Source: Tetmemena sp. SeJ-2015 (lineage: Eukaryota > Ciliophora > Spirotrichea > Sporadotrichida > Oxytrichidae). Taken from it: DNA of 64,000 bases. Where the stretch lies: assembly GCA_027382625.1 (NCBI GenBank), contig JAJKFJ010022627.1, positions 1-64,000 of the forward strand, read 5' to 3'. Positions 1 to 12,800 of this stretch are shown here, piece by piece (position 1 is the first letter of the stretch; every line of letters starts with the position of its first letter). The notes below the pieces were generated by a model that searched no databases, was not told the DNA's origin, and saw only the letters and a program-made list of their open reading frames with translations. A program made the position numbers and the translations under genes.

Positions 1-1780
1 ATTTGCATTTAGTCCCTCTTCTCTTTTTTCACAAAACGTTTTTAATTTTTTAAATTTACCTCTTTTATTATTTTAGAAATCCAATATATAACACCCTAAA
101 TCAAACCAATGTCTTTTTTTTAATCACGAATTAATTAAAAAAAAATAAATGCCAAAAAAAATAATTAAAATTAAGAGACAACAAAAATTTTTTTAATATC
201 AAAATAAGGGAAAAACATTTTTTAAAATTTTACATGAGAGAATTAACCGTTCTTGAGATTTTAATTTATATTTAAAAATGGAATTTTTTGGGGGATTACT
301 GTTTTCTTGACTTTTTTTAAAAAATAATCTTTAAAAAGAATATATCAGAAATGAAATATTAATTTTTTTTTTTAAAATATATAATTTGTAGCAACAACTC
401 TCCATTGAAGAATGCAAATAAAAATATTAAGGATTATTTGTATTTGCTAAAATGAATTTAGTTAATGTGTTTTTGTCTGTTAATCAATCTGGGAATATTT
501 TTGTTCCTCAGATTAAATAGATTCAAATAGGGTAGTTGAAATCACATAGATAGCGTAATTAATAAAAACTTCATTTTTATTTAAAATTTAGAAAGATTTA
601 AATTTACTCCCTTTTTTAAGAGCTACAAAATTATAACTCAAATATTAAATATAAAACCCCCCCTTCTATACTTATGCTTATAAAATGAGAAGAAACTTCT
701 ATTAAAAGCTCTTTTTTAGCAACATATTTAAATATATTAGTAAATTAGAGCAATCATTTTTAAAAATCTTCTCATTTAAAATTTTTTGGAAAAATACACT
801 TAAATATTTATTTTTAAAGTAAAAAGAATTTTAAAAAAAATTAAAAAATTAAAATAATATACTCAAAATTTTAAAATTTTTTTGAAATTAACCTTTTTTA
901 AATTAAAAAACCTTTTTAAATAAAATAAAAATTTATAGTCCCAATTAATTTTTAAAAAATAAATTTTTGTATAAAATATAAAATTTATATTTTAAAAACA
1001 TAATTTTAATAAATTTAAAAATCCCTTAAAGAAGAGGTTAGGAAAACCAAAAGTTTTCAAAAATTTTTAAGCTTGAAATTTTGGACTTGCAATTTTAAAG
1101 GCTTAAAATAAAAAAGCCAAACAAGTTTTTAATATTTTTTTTTAAATTACTAGGAAAATTTTTTAGTTTTTTCAAAATTTTTTTTTTAAAAAAAAATTTA
1201 TCTTTTAAAAATTTTGGTATTTGGGAAAAATAATTTTTTGAACAAAACCAAGGGGTTTTTTTAGTTTGCTTTTTATGGGCAAAATTTTTCTGAAGTTATC
1301 CAAAAAATTAAAAAATTTTCTTGATCTATACCAAAAAAAAATAGATAAGCTAAAAAAATATTTAAAAAATATTCATAATTTCTTAACTCTAAATAATTTA
1401 TTAATTCATTAGAAGTTAAAAGCCATTTAATTTTATTCTTCTTTTTATAAATAATATTGCTCTAGTATTTGGCATAGTCTCAAATCCTTTAAATTATAAA
1501 TTAAAGTTATATCTATATAAGATTTTATAAGATAATTGTGAACAATAGTTCATAGGTTTGATGTGTTAAATATAAAGTAGTATTCTTTAAAATCTGAGGA
1601 ATCTATTATAAAAATTGATAAGGCTTGAAAGATAAGAGAATTTATGTAGAATAGTTGTGGTTGAAATCTTTAGAGGGACACATGATGAATTTTACTCAAA
1701 AAGAAACTAGCTGTTAAAATGAGTTTTAATTTAATAAAAAGTATTTTAGAGTTCTATTTCGAAAACTCACAGTATTCAAA
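1..1780. other. AT-rich homopolymer-laden stretch, no gene seen
   Basis: Long runs of A and T and many distorted homopolymers, with no protein-like reading frame on either strand under the TGA-only-stop code. It may be germline-limited spacer, poorly resolved sequence at a contig end, or both. Any 5' part of the locus A N-half should lie here but cannot be recognised. Confidence 0.5.
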
Positions 1781-1789
1781 ATTGCTTAA

Positions 1790-3170
1790 TTTCTATATTT
1801 AATAAGAGTTTTTTGATTGCTACTGCTTCCTTAAGGCCTCCTTCTACTTTGTTTCATTATCAAGAACTTTGTCAAAATCTAACAAATAATAATTTGATTA
1901 AAAAAAAAGAATTATATAATCCATAAAGTGGAAGTTAGACTTTTAAAACACAGTTGACGACAGGTAAATCTATGATAATTGGCCTCTAAAATGCTTTAAA
2001 ATAATAATATTTCCAGAGAGTTTCTTTAAATCAATTCGAATCTATTTCTTTTTATAATTTAAAATCAAAGCTATTTAATTGAATTTAAAATTTCTTTGGA
2101 TGTCTAGTTCAATTCTTTCTCTCCTGAATTAATTGATATGGGAACTAAAATTAAATTATTTAAAAAGAAATCTTATATTTAAATTATTTAGGGAAATCTA
2201 TTTTTGAAAAAAAGTCTTAAGGTAGTTTTAGGTTTTCTTTTCTTTATCGTTAATTTTTTATTTTCAATTTAATTAATCAATAATTAACTATTTTAATATA
2301 AAAATAAACACTTTTACGTATTTCTCAGTTTAAAGCGCAATATCTATTTTCAAATAAATATAAATTAAAAGATGATTGGCTTAAGGAGAGAGCTTATGCC
2401 TTAAGTCTAAAAGTATACTCCTGATAAATTCTCTCTTAAATCTTTTCAAATTTTTAAATTAGAGATTTTTTCTAGAGTTGATTTATATTGATAAACTTTA
2501 ATTAAAAGAAAGAGAATTTTTTATTTCTAAAGAAAATTATATTATAATAAATCAGAGTTTGCAACATTTTACAGGGGTTTATCAGATGTAACTTTAGATT
2601 CATGCGATGATTTATAAACTTAATTTCAACTTCAATCAACTACATAAAATGAAGTAGTTCCAGGTTTCGTACAAATTTAAGGTCGAAATTTAATCATTCA
2701 GGATATATAAATACATGGAAATTATTTATAGGCGACTTTTTTTGTATAATTATGCGATTTTGGAAACAAGAAAATAGGAATTATAGTAACTATATTTTTA
2801 TTAACATAAAAAATTTAAATCTTATTGGTGTTGTTTCAGTATAGGAAATTATCTTTAAAAATTAAAATAGAATATTTTGTTTCTACATAATCAGATGTGG
2901 GAGACTATAATTTAAATTTGGTGGTTGAAATAAATGATGGGTCTTAATACTCATTCTCAATCTTGGTTAAATTAATATTTTACAGTGTTAAGATTTTACC
3001 TCTTTGCTAAGGAGGCAAATATAGTATGAATGGACCTCAACCTACTATAGTCCATTAATAGCAATATGGTTAATAAACTTACTATCTCTAAACTGTTACT
3101 TATAGCATAAGTGGTTGTACAGTTCTCTATTCTTCCATATATAGAAATTGGAATTGGATTTCACACCAAT
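1790..3170 (+). CDS. Locus A N-half: cadherin-like surface protein, amino-terminal block (partial)
   Basis: Plus-strand coding block with TAA/TAG read as Gln. Protein-like text begins near 1,790 and is strongest from 2,570: PGFVQIQGRN near 2,665, DVGDYNLNLVVEINDG near 2,895-2,940 and SGCTVLYSS near 3,105-3,135. The spacing Cys ... Pro-x-Phe-[Ile/Val] ... Asp-x-Gly-x-Tyr is that of tandem dystroglycan-type cadherin-like (CADG/Ig-fold) repeats. A 54 bp GT-AG intron is plausible at 2,786-2,839. The block has no signal peptide or stop of its own and breaks off inside a domain; a slip near 3,140 shifts frame. It ends at a CCAAT word (3,166-3,170) that recurs inverted at 9,018-9,022, where the C-half starts. 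I infer it is the front of the same protein. Function beyond a secreted or surface adhesion-type role is not known. Confidence 0.6.
2786..2839 (+). other. Putative 54 bp GT-AG intron in locus A N-half
   Basis: Begins GTAACT and ends TTTCAG in an AT-rich run. Its length is a multiple of three, so removal keeps the frame of the flanking protein-like sequence. Unverified. Confidence 0.4.
3166..3170 (+). repeat. Candidate inversion pointer CCAAT, locus A (plus copy)
   Basis: CCAAT at the end of the N-half; the reverse-complement copy is ATTGG at 9,018-9,022. Joining plus-strand sequence up to here with minus-strand sequence beyond 9,018 gives Phe-His-Thr-Asn followed in frame by Arg-Ile-Val-Ile-Phe-Asn-Ser, restoring a domain of normal length. 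Five bases is short, so chance is possible. Confidence 0.45.
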
Positions 3171-3419
3171 AAAATTATTACTAAAGTTGAGAAAAATTTA
3201 TTAGATCTGAAAAATGATATATTCTATAAGAAGAAAGTAGTGAAATTTTTGGTCAAATTACATTTTTATCAATGATCTGGGAAGAACTAATTCACTTAGA
3301 CGTTATTACAAAAATTAAAAAGTAATTATGAAAAATATTATGTGAAATTAATAAAATTATTAAATAACAATAAAATAAAGTATTTAAATTGAAAATAATT
3401 CTAAATCCCCAATATGCGA
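3171..3419. other. Spacer between the two halves of locus A
   Basis: About 250 bp between the inferred end of the plus-strand block and the recognisable end of the minus-strand tail. AT-rich. The minus frame stays free of TGA through it, so the exact 3' end of the C-half is not fixed. Confidence 0.4.
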
Positions 3420-6400
3420 TATCATAAAAGCTTGAGTTAAATTTTTTCCTTTAGTTACTTTCTAATTTTACTATACTTATTATATTTGTTTATTTTGCAA
3501 GGATCTAAATTTATTGGTCACTTAAGAAAATTCTGATCTTAGTTTTAACGGCGCCAAATCAAGATTAGGGTTGAATATATTCTCACTTTATAAATAAATA
3601 ATTTCAAAAGCATTTCTGGCTACTTAATCCTGTTGCAGATAAGTATTTAATGCTTACTTAGTTTTATTATTCTCACTTTAAGTAGTCAAATCTTTGTTAC
3701 CTGTTATATTTACAACTTCTATCTCCTTTTTTCTTGGAGATAATTCCTTTTTATTTTTCTTAGATCTTCTGTTAAGCTTTGACTTAATCCCCTCCTTAAC
3801 TTTCAAACCTTGATTAGAGAGTTAAGCAGTATTTTGTGTTCCTTCTAATTTCTGGAAGGGGGATTTTAATTTTTTCTTTCTCTATTTATCTTTGAGCCTC
3901 TTTGTTATTTATGGTGAATATGCGCTTGTTATATTTAAATCCATTGTAGTATTAATACTTTAACTTGCTATACTGCAGTGAAGGGAGCTTAAAAAAATTA
4001 AAAATAATCTTGATAAGTTATATGAAATTATATTGCAATATTTGGTTTAAATAAAATAGCTATTACGTTTGATTTATTCAGTAGCCGATAAATCCTCTTT
4101 AGAAATACTTTCTAAATCCTCCATTTAACTTTTTTAATCCTTTTCTTTTAGAACTCCCTCATTTTGTGAATAGATCTATGTTTTACTCGTTTCCTTATTG
4201 CATAATTTTTTCAGTTTCAGTTTTAAAGTAGAAACTTTAGCTGGGAGTAGGGAGAATGTCTTCTTCAGCATAATCACAACATTTAAAATTTTAAAAGTCA
4301 TTTGTGCCCATATTTAAGAGAGTCAGTCCTATCAAAAGCCAGCCAATTAAATATACTTTTTAGGAAATGTAAATTTGATATTGAAGGTCCGGATTTTCCA
4401 AAAAATCAGTAAACAAGAAAAGACTATAGGAGACGGCAAGAATACTCAGCTCATTGAATACTTCCATTTTATTAAGAGTAGGGGATTCAAAGGGCTAAAC
4501 ATACAGCAGATACATGCAAATGAGATGTGATTAAAGAATCTTTATTTATAAATCAAGGCTTAAATTTAGAAATTTGGATAATCCTGTAAAAGCACTGCGA
4601 AAATATTGAAGCTAAGTCTTCGCATCAAGTATATCACTTAAAAGAAAACTGCTTTGATATTTAATTTACTTTATAGCTCTTGGTTGAAGTTTAATTTCAG
4701 AGTAAAGAGCTCCCATTTTTTCCTTTACTTTGACATTATCGAGCTAGCTCATTGAATGCCAAAGAAGCCACCAAACAACGAAAGGATACATCACAGACGC
4801 GATGAAAAGGCTAATTGCACTTAGTGAGGCTATCACCTCACTTTTTGAGTCGAACCGTAAATTTTTTAATCAAAGACGTTGAGGAGAGAATTGAGACTAA
4901 ATTCTAAATAGCATTCAAGAAATACTCTCAATATCAAATTGAAGAAGAGCCGTCGCTAAATCCAATTGTATAATTTAAGGAACCTAAAAGACTCCTCAGC
5001 AAAATTTAAGCTTACTTTTTAGATTTCTTGCCTAATAATCTAAAGAGTTGACTTATTAAACAAGCAGAAATTATCCCGACCAGATAAAAATACATGCTAC
5101 CCAAGTTTATGACAGTATTTGTGGTTTCATATCGTAAATGATAGGAAGAGTTTTTAAGTAAGTAGAAGCAATTATAGAAAAGATATCAAGTAGTTGAAAG
5201 TTTTGAGAAGTAGAATCGTCTTCAAATGAGAAAAGCTCGCTCTCAATATTAATTATATAAATGTAAGAAGTTGGAAGAACATCGAATTATGACATATCAA
5301 GTAACAGTGAGTAAAAGAAGACGGCATTTATGGGAAAATCTAAGTTTAGCAAAGGCATGTGAACAATCAACTGTACGACATTTATCATGCCCCAAAGAAA
5401 TTGAAGAGAAGCTGACATCGCTATATTGGCCGCCATAGTTCCATACATCATAGAACTTAAACTAACTGCTGCCCCTCCTCCCATACTTTCCAAGGCATCA
5501 GTGAATGCTAAAACTTTAAACTTTTAAGAGCCTTACAATCTTTTCTAAGCTATCGAGGAATTTATCTTTGAGTTTAATAATCTTTCTTGATAGAATACCC
5601 ATCCTAATTTTTAAAATGGATGACATCCTTGAAAGTAACAAGAAGAAAGTCTGGATTCTATAAGAATGAAACTAAGATAGAAGAAGCTTACATATTTTGA
5701 TATAGAAGAAGGATCTGAGAAAGAAATCTTTATCTCCATACTCCTTAATGAATTTATTTTTAGAAAAACTTTGAACTTTCCAAGTAAACTCAATATCATC
5801 TCTGGCTTAATATTTGTTGCTAAGAGTAGTTAAAGTTAGGGCCTTCGAGTCAAACTCTAAATAATTTTTAGGAATTATCATATTCTAGTTAAAAGTAATC
5901 TTAACTAAGCAATATAATGGCCTAAATAATTTAAAGCCTTTCATAGATATTGAAATTATTTTGGCATTCAAGTCTTAACTCTCTCCCTTTGATAATAAAA
6001 TGATTAGTTTAAAATTCCTGTGTTATTTATGTAGTCTGTATTATTCTCATTTGCTGTTGGGTCTTAAATTACGATTTTAAACTTATAAACTGCAGAGAGC
6101 TAGTTAGGATTATCGTCTGAGACTTTTATTTTACAGTTGTAGTTTGCAAACGGTTAAATATAAGTTAATCAGGACTCGTCTCTATTTTAAAGTTGGGAAA
6201 ATTTCCATTTATAAAGTCTGAGGCTTATCCAAAGTCAATTTCCTCAATGTTGATTCCATCGTTATCCATGTCAAAAAGCTCTGGAAACACAACCTCTGTT
6301 GAATTTCCAGGGTAAGTTTTGACATCTTGAAGTGGCTATGCAAACTTTGGAGCAGCATTGTTGATCGATTTGAAATGTATTTATATGTCAAGGTATGAAG

Positions 6401-9022
6401 TGATCCTATGAACAGATGTGATTAATGCATATACTCATAGCCTCTGTATATCAAGATAAAATGTAAAATTTAATAACCATCCTACTTGTTATTTGATTGG
6501 ATTGTAATGATTCTTTACTAGATCTGAGAATGATCTATTCTATTTCCTAGTTAGTCTCTGTCGTATTCAATTGTATAAGTAATCGGAAAATCGCATGCTT
6601 CCTATTAAACAAATTCAGAAAAAGTTATTTCCTAAACTCCAGAGCCGATTCGATAAGTAATAGGAGAGCTAAAGCTGCGTGTGTCAATTCTCGTAGGTTG
6701 AAGAGAAGTTACAACACAGTAATTTAAATTGTTTTTGTAAAGAACCGTATAAACAGAGAAAGTCATAGATGCTTTTTATGATCCAAGAGTCGCTAATAAC
6801 TCAAGGGTGAAGTAAGTATTGTTTAATGTAAGGTCAGTAGTATGAACGGAAAATTTTTAGAAGTTAAAATTGAGAGTAAAAATATGAACAGCTGAAGAGG
6901 TTGAAGGAAAATATCTTCCATTAATTGCCCATGTGTAGGTAGGATCACCACACCGACCTTCAGTGTTGTCAATGAATTTTTCAAAATCAAAATATTTTTA
7001 TACTAAGTAGGAGAACCTAACTTTAAATTAATTTTTTGTTGCTAACAAATAAGTAAAAGATTTCCCATCTAGAGAATGAGATCTTTTTAAGGCACCAAAA
7101 CCCGCAGTGGACTTCATTATAGAACTTCTATTTATTTTATCCATACCAATTGAGAATTATAAAGTAAGATTGAAAATAAATTATAAGATCAAATCCTGCA
7201 TCACTATGGTCCTTAGAATTATTTTACTTATCCCTATCTGCTTTTATCGATAAAGTGAACGAACTATTATCATATATTGGCGCTTAACTTAGCACTAAAC
7301 CAGGAGGGAAAACAACTTCAGTGGTGAGTATTTAAATTTAAATTGCTTTGCAAGAATCAGGAGTGACAGCAAATTATGGTAAATTGTAGCTATTCATATT
7401 TGGTCCAGTATCATGAATTATATCTTAGATTGAAGTATCAAAAATTAATATTAATCCAATGATATAACTGCACTTTCACACTCATTTGTAATCGAAATTC
7501 CGATCTACTTCTCTAAACAGTTTTACTCATGGACACATTAATTTATTTTCATCCTTTTAGCGTGTACATGTAGAAGTTTGCTATGGTAGCTTAATTCATG
7601 ATGAGCTGTATCTAATTGGAAAATATTTGAATGACGAATTCATCCTTTTGGTTGTATAAATTTAATCAATATGTAAATCAGTATAAAGATAGTTCAAACA
7701 AAACGGGGCAATCCATCCTATCGCTCAACCAATTATCAATAACAGGGGTTGTCAGTATCATACCATAGTCAGATGAATTGCTTGCTTCAAATTCCCCTAA
7801 GTAAAAAAATTGATATAAATAAATAAGTCATAATCACCAGAAACTGTCATGACCGCACACCTGCAATCGCACAGGAGATTAATTGATATGGAATAGGAAG
7901 AAGAAATCACTCCAAAATAATAATAAATAGTTTGTGTATATCCCAAAGATATCTATAACTTATTATAATTAATAATCTACTGGAACAAAAGAATCGGCTT
8001 TATTTTAATTTTAGTAGCTTTAGAAGTATCATCTCAATTAATTTAATTATCTTCGTAGATGGCTAGCATTCCAGTAGAACTGTTACATTTCAAGGGATCT
8101 GAATAATCGTTCCCGTCTTAATCCAAACAATTAAAGTTAATTTATTTTAAGCCCCAAGTAAAGTTAAAATTAATTTTATAATGATGAGTTACATTAGAGA
8201 ATATGATTTACCTCCAGAGCAATAGTCTTAAAACATTCGAGTAAAGTTAGAAATCTTAAAAGAGATATCTGTACTTTTAATGTAATATTCGATCCTGTAT
8301 TTTGGAGGATCAGCTATTACTGCATCGTATTTACAGTCTAATTTGAAATTAATAGAGAATGATGTGGAATTAGTAATCACAGTTCCATCAGGAGTGGTCA
8401 TAATTACTTGAAACTTGATAAGCACTTGTGTGTCTTTTAAGCTCAAATCTGAAGAAAAGACCCATTCATTATTCATATTTTAATAGACCGAGTACATTAA
8501 CACATCATCATTTTTAGAAAAGTAATCTACAGTTAAAACAGCATCTAAATTGCCAGTGAGAAAGGAGTATTCCATGCTACCACTACAATCTGGGTCATTT
8601 ATTATAAAGGAAGCATAGTCACTCCAAGTTAAAGGAGAATTAAGATAGTAGTCCAAATTTATTAAATAAAATTAGAATATGAAGTTTTAAATAGATTTCT
8701 TGATGATTGATTAACTTCAAATTAAATTAAAATATTTTAATAATTAAGTTACTGTATTTAAAATTTGCCATTTCTGTTTGTTAAACAAGTAGAGCATCTG
8801 AGCAATCTATGGTAAATGAATATAAATAGAGGTGCTAATTATGTTCAATGTAATTGGAGTGCTGTAACTCACTGATGACCCAATAATTGTATATTAGCAA
8901 TATAAAATAAAGTTAATCTATTGTTTGATTGAACACTAAAGTGTAGGTTCCTTTTTTGCTCGTGTTTTATGTGTATATAGAAATTGATCCAGCCGTAGAA
9001 TTAAAAATAACTATACGATTGG
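3420..9022 (-). CDS. Locus A C-half: cadherin-like repeats plus multi-pass membrane domain
   Basis: Minus-strand block. It opens mid-domain with STAGSISIYTQNTSKKGTY just below 9,000, then runs through several CADG-like repeats (for example FKLDCKYDAVIADPPKYRI near 8,340-8,280). A membrane region follows from about 5,500 to 4,400. It includes WGMINVVQLIVHMPLLNLDF (about 5,410-5,350), a hydrophobic segment near 5,100 ending SQLFRLLGKKSKK, a segment FLECYLEFSLNSLLN near 4,890, ASVMYPFVVWWLLWHSM near 4,770 and the family motif GALYSEIKLQ near 4,700. A Lys/Gln/Ser-rich cytoplasmic tail with LDLAPLKLRSEF ends near 3,540-3,420; no TGA is resolved. Extracellular repeats, several helices and a basic tail suggest a plasma-membrane receptor or adhesion protein. 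The membrane block loosely recalls TRP-like/Flc proteins, which is only an impression. Several frame slips are present. Confidence 0.65.
9018..9022 (-). repeat. Candidate inversion pointer CCAAT, locus A (minus copy)
   Basis: ATTGG on the plus strand (CCAAT on the minus). Coding on the minus strand starts here; just outside lies a GC-richer non-coding patch. Confidence 0.45.
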
Positions 9023-9879
9023 GCTTTCGCGGTGACGTGGCACAACTGATCAAGGGGTTACGCCAGTGAATTACTTTAAATCGATTAAGTACTATAAGCC
9101 CGTTAGGGGTTCTTAATTCCTAACTATTAATTGTTAAAAATAACTATGTTGCTTAGTGCAATTAGAATGTCAAGTGTGTATAAAATAAATTCATTAAAAT
9201 TAGGGAATTTTAGACAAGCATAAATAATTAAAATATTTAAGGGAAAAAGTTATTCTTTAAAGATAACCAAAATATTTAAATTTTTTTTACTACTAGCTAG
9301 ATTATTGTAATTATAATTATTAAAAGGATAACCTGAGAAATTGATCCTAAAATGTCCAAGCAAACTTATTTATAATAAAATACTAAATAAAGCATTTGAA
9401 CTCATAATATTTGGTCATCATTTTACTTAGCTGTTTTCACTTGCTGCAAGCTTCTGATTGCTTTGATAAGAATAGATTTCCATTCATTTAGGGAGGCTAA
9501 TAAAAAATTTTCTATACCTTAATTTTGTTAACTCGTCATCTACTGGTATTACTGTGATTAGTGTAGTTGATCTCTTCAACCTGCCTAACACTGATCTTTA
9601 TAAATATAGAGTTTAATCTGTTTAGCATAGCTGCAGGAGGATACTCTTAAGATTCAATTTAATATAATTTAAATTTTTGTTTTTATAGTAGGAAAAATAT
9701 TTTATCCAAGATTTAAGATTAGAATATATTAATTTTAAATACAAAAATGAAAAATCTTTGCCTATATTTGACTAACTTTTTGCAAAAGAAAATTTAAAGT
9801 AAAATAAATGAGAAAATAATTTTTCTATTCTAAATATTTATCAATTTATTTTAATGAGAAATTATGTTTAAAAAATCTA
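9023..9879. other. Spacer between loci A and B, with a GC-richer patch at 9,021-9,120
   Basis: No protein-like frame recognised. The first ~100 bp are clearly richer in G and C than the surroundings; they were checked as a possible tRNA and rejected. The remainder is AT-rich. Confidence 0.45.
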
Positions 9880-12800
9880 TTTATTTTGGTAGATTAAACT
9901 TTTGGGAATGGCGAAACTGGTCCTTTCATATCCTTGATATCAGGAATATTTTTTATTTAAGGAATGCCTTAATGGACCAAATTTTTTGATTCCTCAAAGT
10001 TCACAGATGTGGCAACCATTAGTTAAAAAAGTAAATGTTTTCAGAAAACTGCAAATACTTCCCCAGGCACTTTTTATTTTAGCATCGCTTTTATCTTAAA
10101 TCTATAAATGACAACCTGTTGATGATAAAATATAAATATAATCGGCGCTCTTACTTATGATGGAGCTTTGGACTTAATATTAAAATATATAAATTTTGGA
10201 AGTATCTTCTTAAAGCTAGATCTTAAATTTAGTATATAGAGGTGGCATTTAAACAAAAATAGGACATTTTTAAAACAGGAAATTTAAATATATGGTTGAT
10301 TAATTTATTTTAAAGGATTGATTCTTTACACTTATAACTTAATGTTCTTAATGAATACAATTATGCATAATTATAGTTATATTTAGTAAAAAAATAATAT
10401 ATAAATAATTCTGTTCCTGATATTTTGAATATAATAAAATCAAATTTGATGTTTTAAAAATAAATTTGAAAAGATTAATAATGAGATAATAATTTTGAAG
10501 CGTTAGATATCCTAAATTATCTCTGATATTAGTAATGCATCTTAGCACTTATTATTTGATTTAATTTTTTATTATTTATGATGATTCCTTTCTAAATTAT
10601 GCTCTTATCAGTTGTATATATGCATAATAATTAAAATATAATTTATTTATCAAAAGACTACTCTCAATAATAATTTTCCTTAACCAGATAACTTGCTATG
10701 CTTATATAAGTAATTTTTGTCTTTGAGATATTTTCTATCTTAATTTATGATTCAATTTAAAAATAGACAAAAATATATGCTTATAAATAGTTTAAATACA
10801 AGGAGTAAAAAATATAAGTTCCTCATCTGATCCTTACTACATGGAATATCAAAAGATTTGGATGGGGGCATACGATTAAAACTCAGCCAGCCGTAAAAAG
10901 TCAACAGTCCCCGCCTAAAAATAATTTCTAATAATTTACTAGGCTTTTGCAATGGTCACTAGCCAGTATATGGATCTTTATTTCATTGGATTCGTTTATT
11001 AAAACTGAGGGACTCTTTAGTCAGCTGTTAAATTTAATTTTATATAAAGGTTAGTGTGATTGATGAAAACTCCGGACAATTTAAATCCTACAGTAAGTTG
11101 AATTCTTTTACAAATTCTTATTCGTTATAGATGTGCCATCTATTGCAAATAATATAAAATGGTTGTCAAATCACTGAAATGGTTTTCAGATCAGATACTT
11201 CAAACCTAAAATTAATTGTACAATTTATTTAAGACCTTGACTTGTGCTGTGAGGCCTCAGATCATATAGAGTTCTTTCATTATGATTACTTAACTACCGA
11301 TAAGACTCTCTCCTTGGACAAGAAATAGTAAGAATTCGATTTACTTAGAGTATAGCTCCATTTTATTAAATTAAATTTACGGATTCACGTAATGCTTGGG
11401 AATAAGAGTTTAAATATTATTTAAAGTTGGTAGCTCAGGCGACAGAATTCAATATATAGCTAAAAAATATAAACTGCAAATGGTGGCAAGGTTCAGATGG
11501 GGAGTATATAAAGAGAAATAAGCGAATTGAATCGCGAATAGTAAGAAATAAGATCAGAAATGGGAGTCTTAATAACAACATCATCTAGAAGAACATTCTC
11601 TGGCTTCAAAAGAAAAGTTGGGGAGATAAATTTTAAAAAAATTGGGTGAGAAAATTAATTCAATTTTGATTAATTAAACCACCCCATTGGTTAATCAAGA
11701 TTCCAAAAGAAACCAATCAGACTGTAATTATTTCAACTATATTAGACTTAAAATATATTAGCCAATCATTATCCTTTGTTCATTATCAGACTAATTATCT
11801 AATAATTAAGACTCCCATTTCTGATCTTATTTATACTATTTGCAATTCAATTCACTTATTTCTCTTTATCATGACACAAATGTTTGGAGTTACTCTGAAA
11901 TTCAATACGATTCTTCGAATGGAGCTAAATTTTACGATGGCTATGTAGATTCTTCAAATGTCGGAATTTATTTAGTTATCTTTAATTTATGCTGGTGGGA
12001 TCCAAAAATTTAAACTTAGTTTACTTAATTTGCGACAACTAATTAAGTTGACTTTGGGAAAATTCAAGGAGTAGTATTCGGGATATCATTTTAAATGAAA
12101 CTGTAAATGTCATTTTAATATATCAGATAGTAACTAAAGAAATCCGTTGAACTCAGTACCTACTTCATCTAGCATAATTTAATTATCATGAAAAGCAAAT
12201 ACGCAAACACGAATACTCTCTCGGTTAGATCTTATAAGCTTTGATGTCTTTACTAACTAATCATCTCTCTCTATGAAATATTTGGCTGAGACAGTTTTTT
12301 CAGGTGATGAAAATGAAATCTCACAACTGAAAACATCTTCATTTATATTTTAATTCATACGTCGTTTCATATCCAGCACCTCTTTGATCAGACCTTATAT
12401 TATTGGTACAGCATAGATTGAAATACCTGATGCTCAATTCACATTAAGTTCCCCTTCATGTGATGATGCAACTATGACGATGAGTATTTCTATTGGTTCA
12501 GGACAATGGGAGCCCCTTGGTTTCTTTAACTCAAACAGCAAATTACAAATGTAAATAGATAACAGGTTCTATTCTGATAGTATATTTAATATAAATAATA
12601 GGAGGTCCTATGGTTACTGCAGTAGATATAGGATCTGTCTAAGTTGATGTCACTGGAACTCTTATAGATGGAGAAAAGTTTACAAAATCCTTCAAACTCA
12701 CAATAAACCACAGTATATAGGCAGATATTTATTAGATAAATAAATTAACTAATAAGATTAAGTAAGCTGCTAGTGAAATATCTAATTAAATAAAATAATA

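Noticed and set aside
9021..9120. Possible tRNA gene in the GC-richer patch
   Set aside because: A T-arm-like stem-loop and a Thr-Thr-Ala-like loop can be drawn, but no acceptor stem pairs and the anticodon stem fails. A suppressor tRNA(Gln) would have been attractive, but the sequence does not support it.
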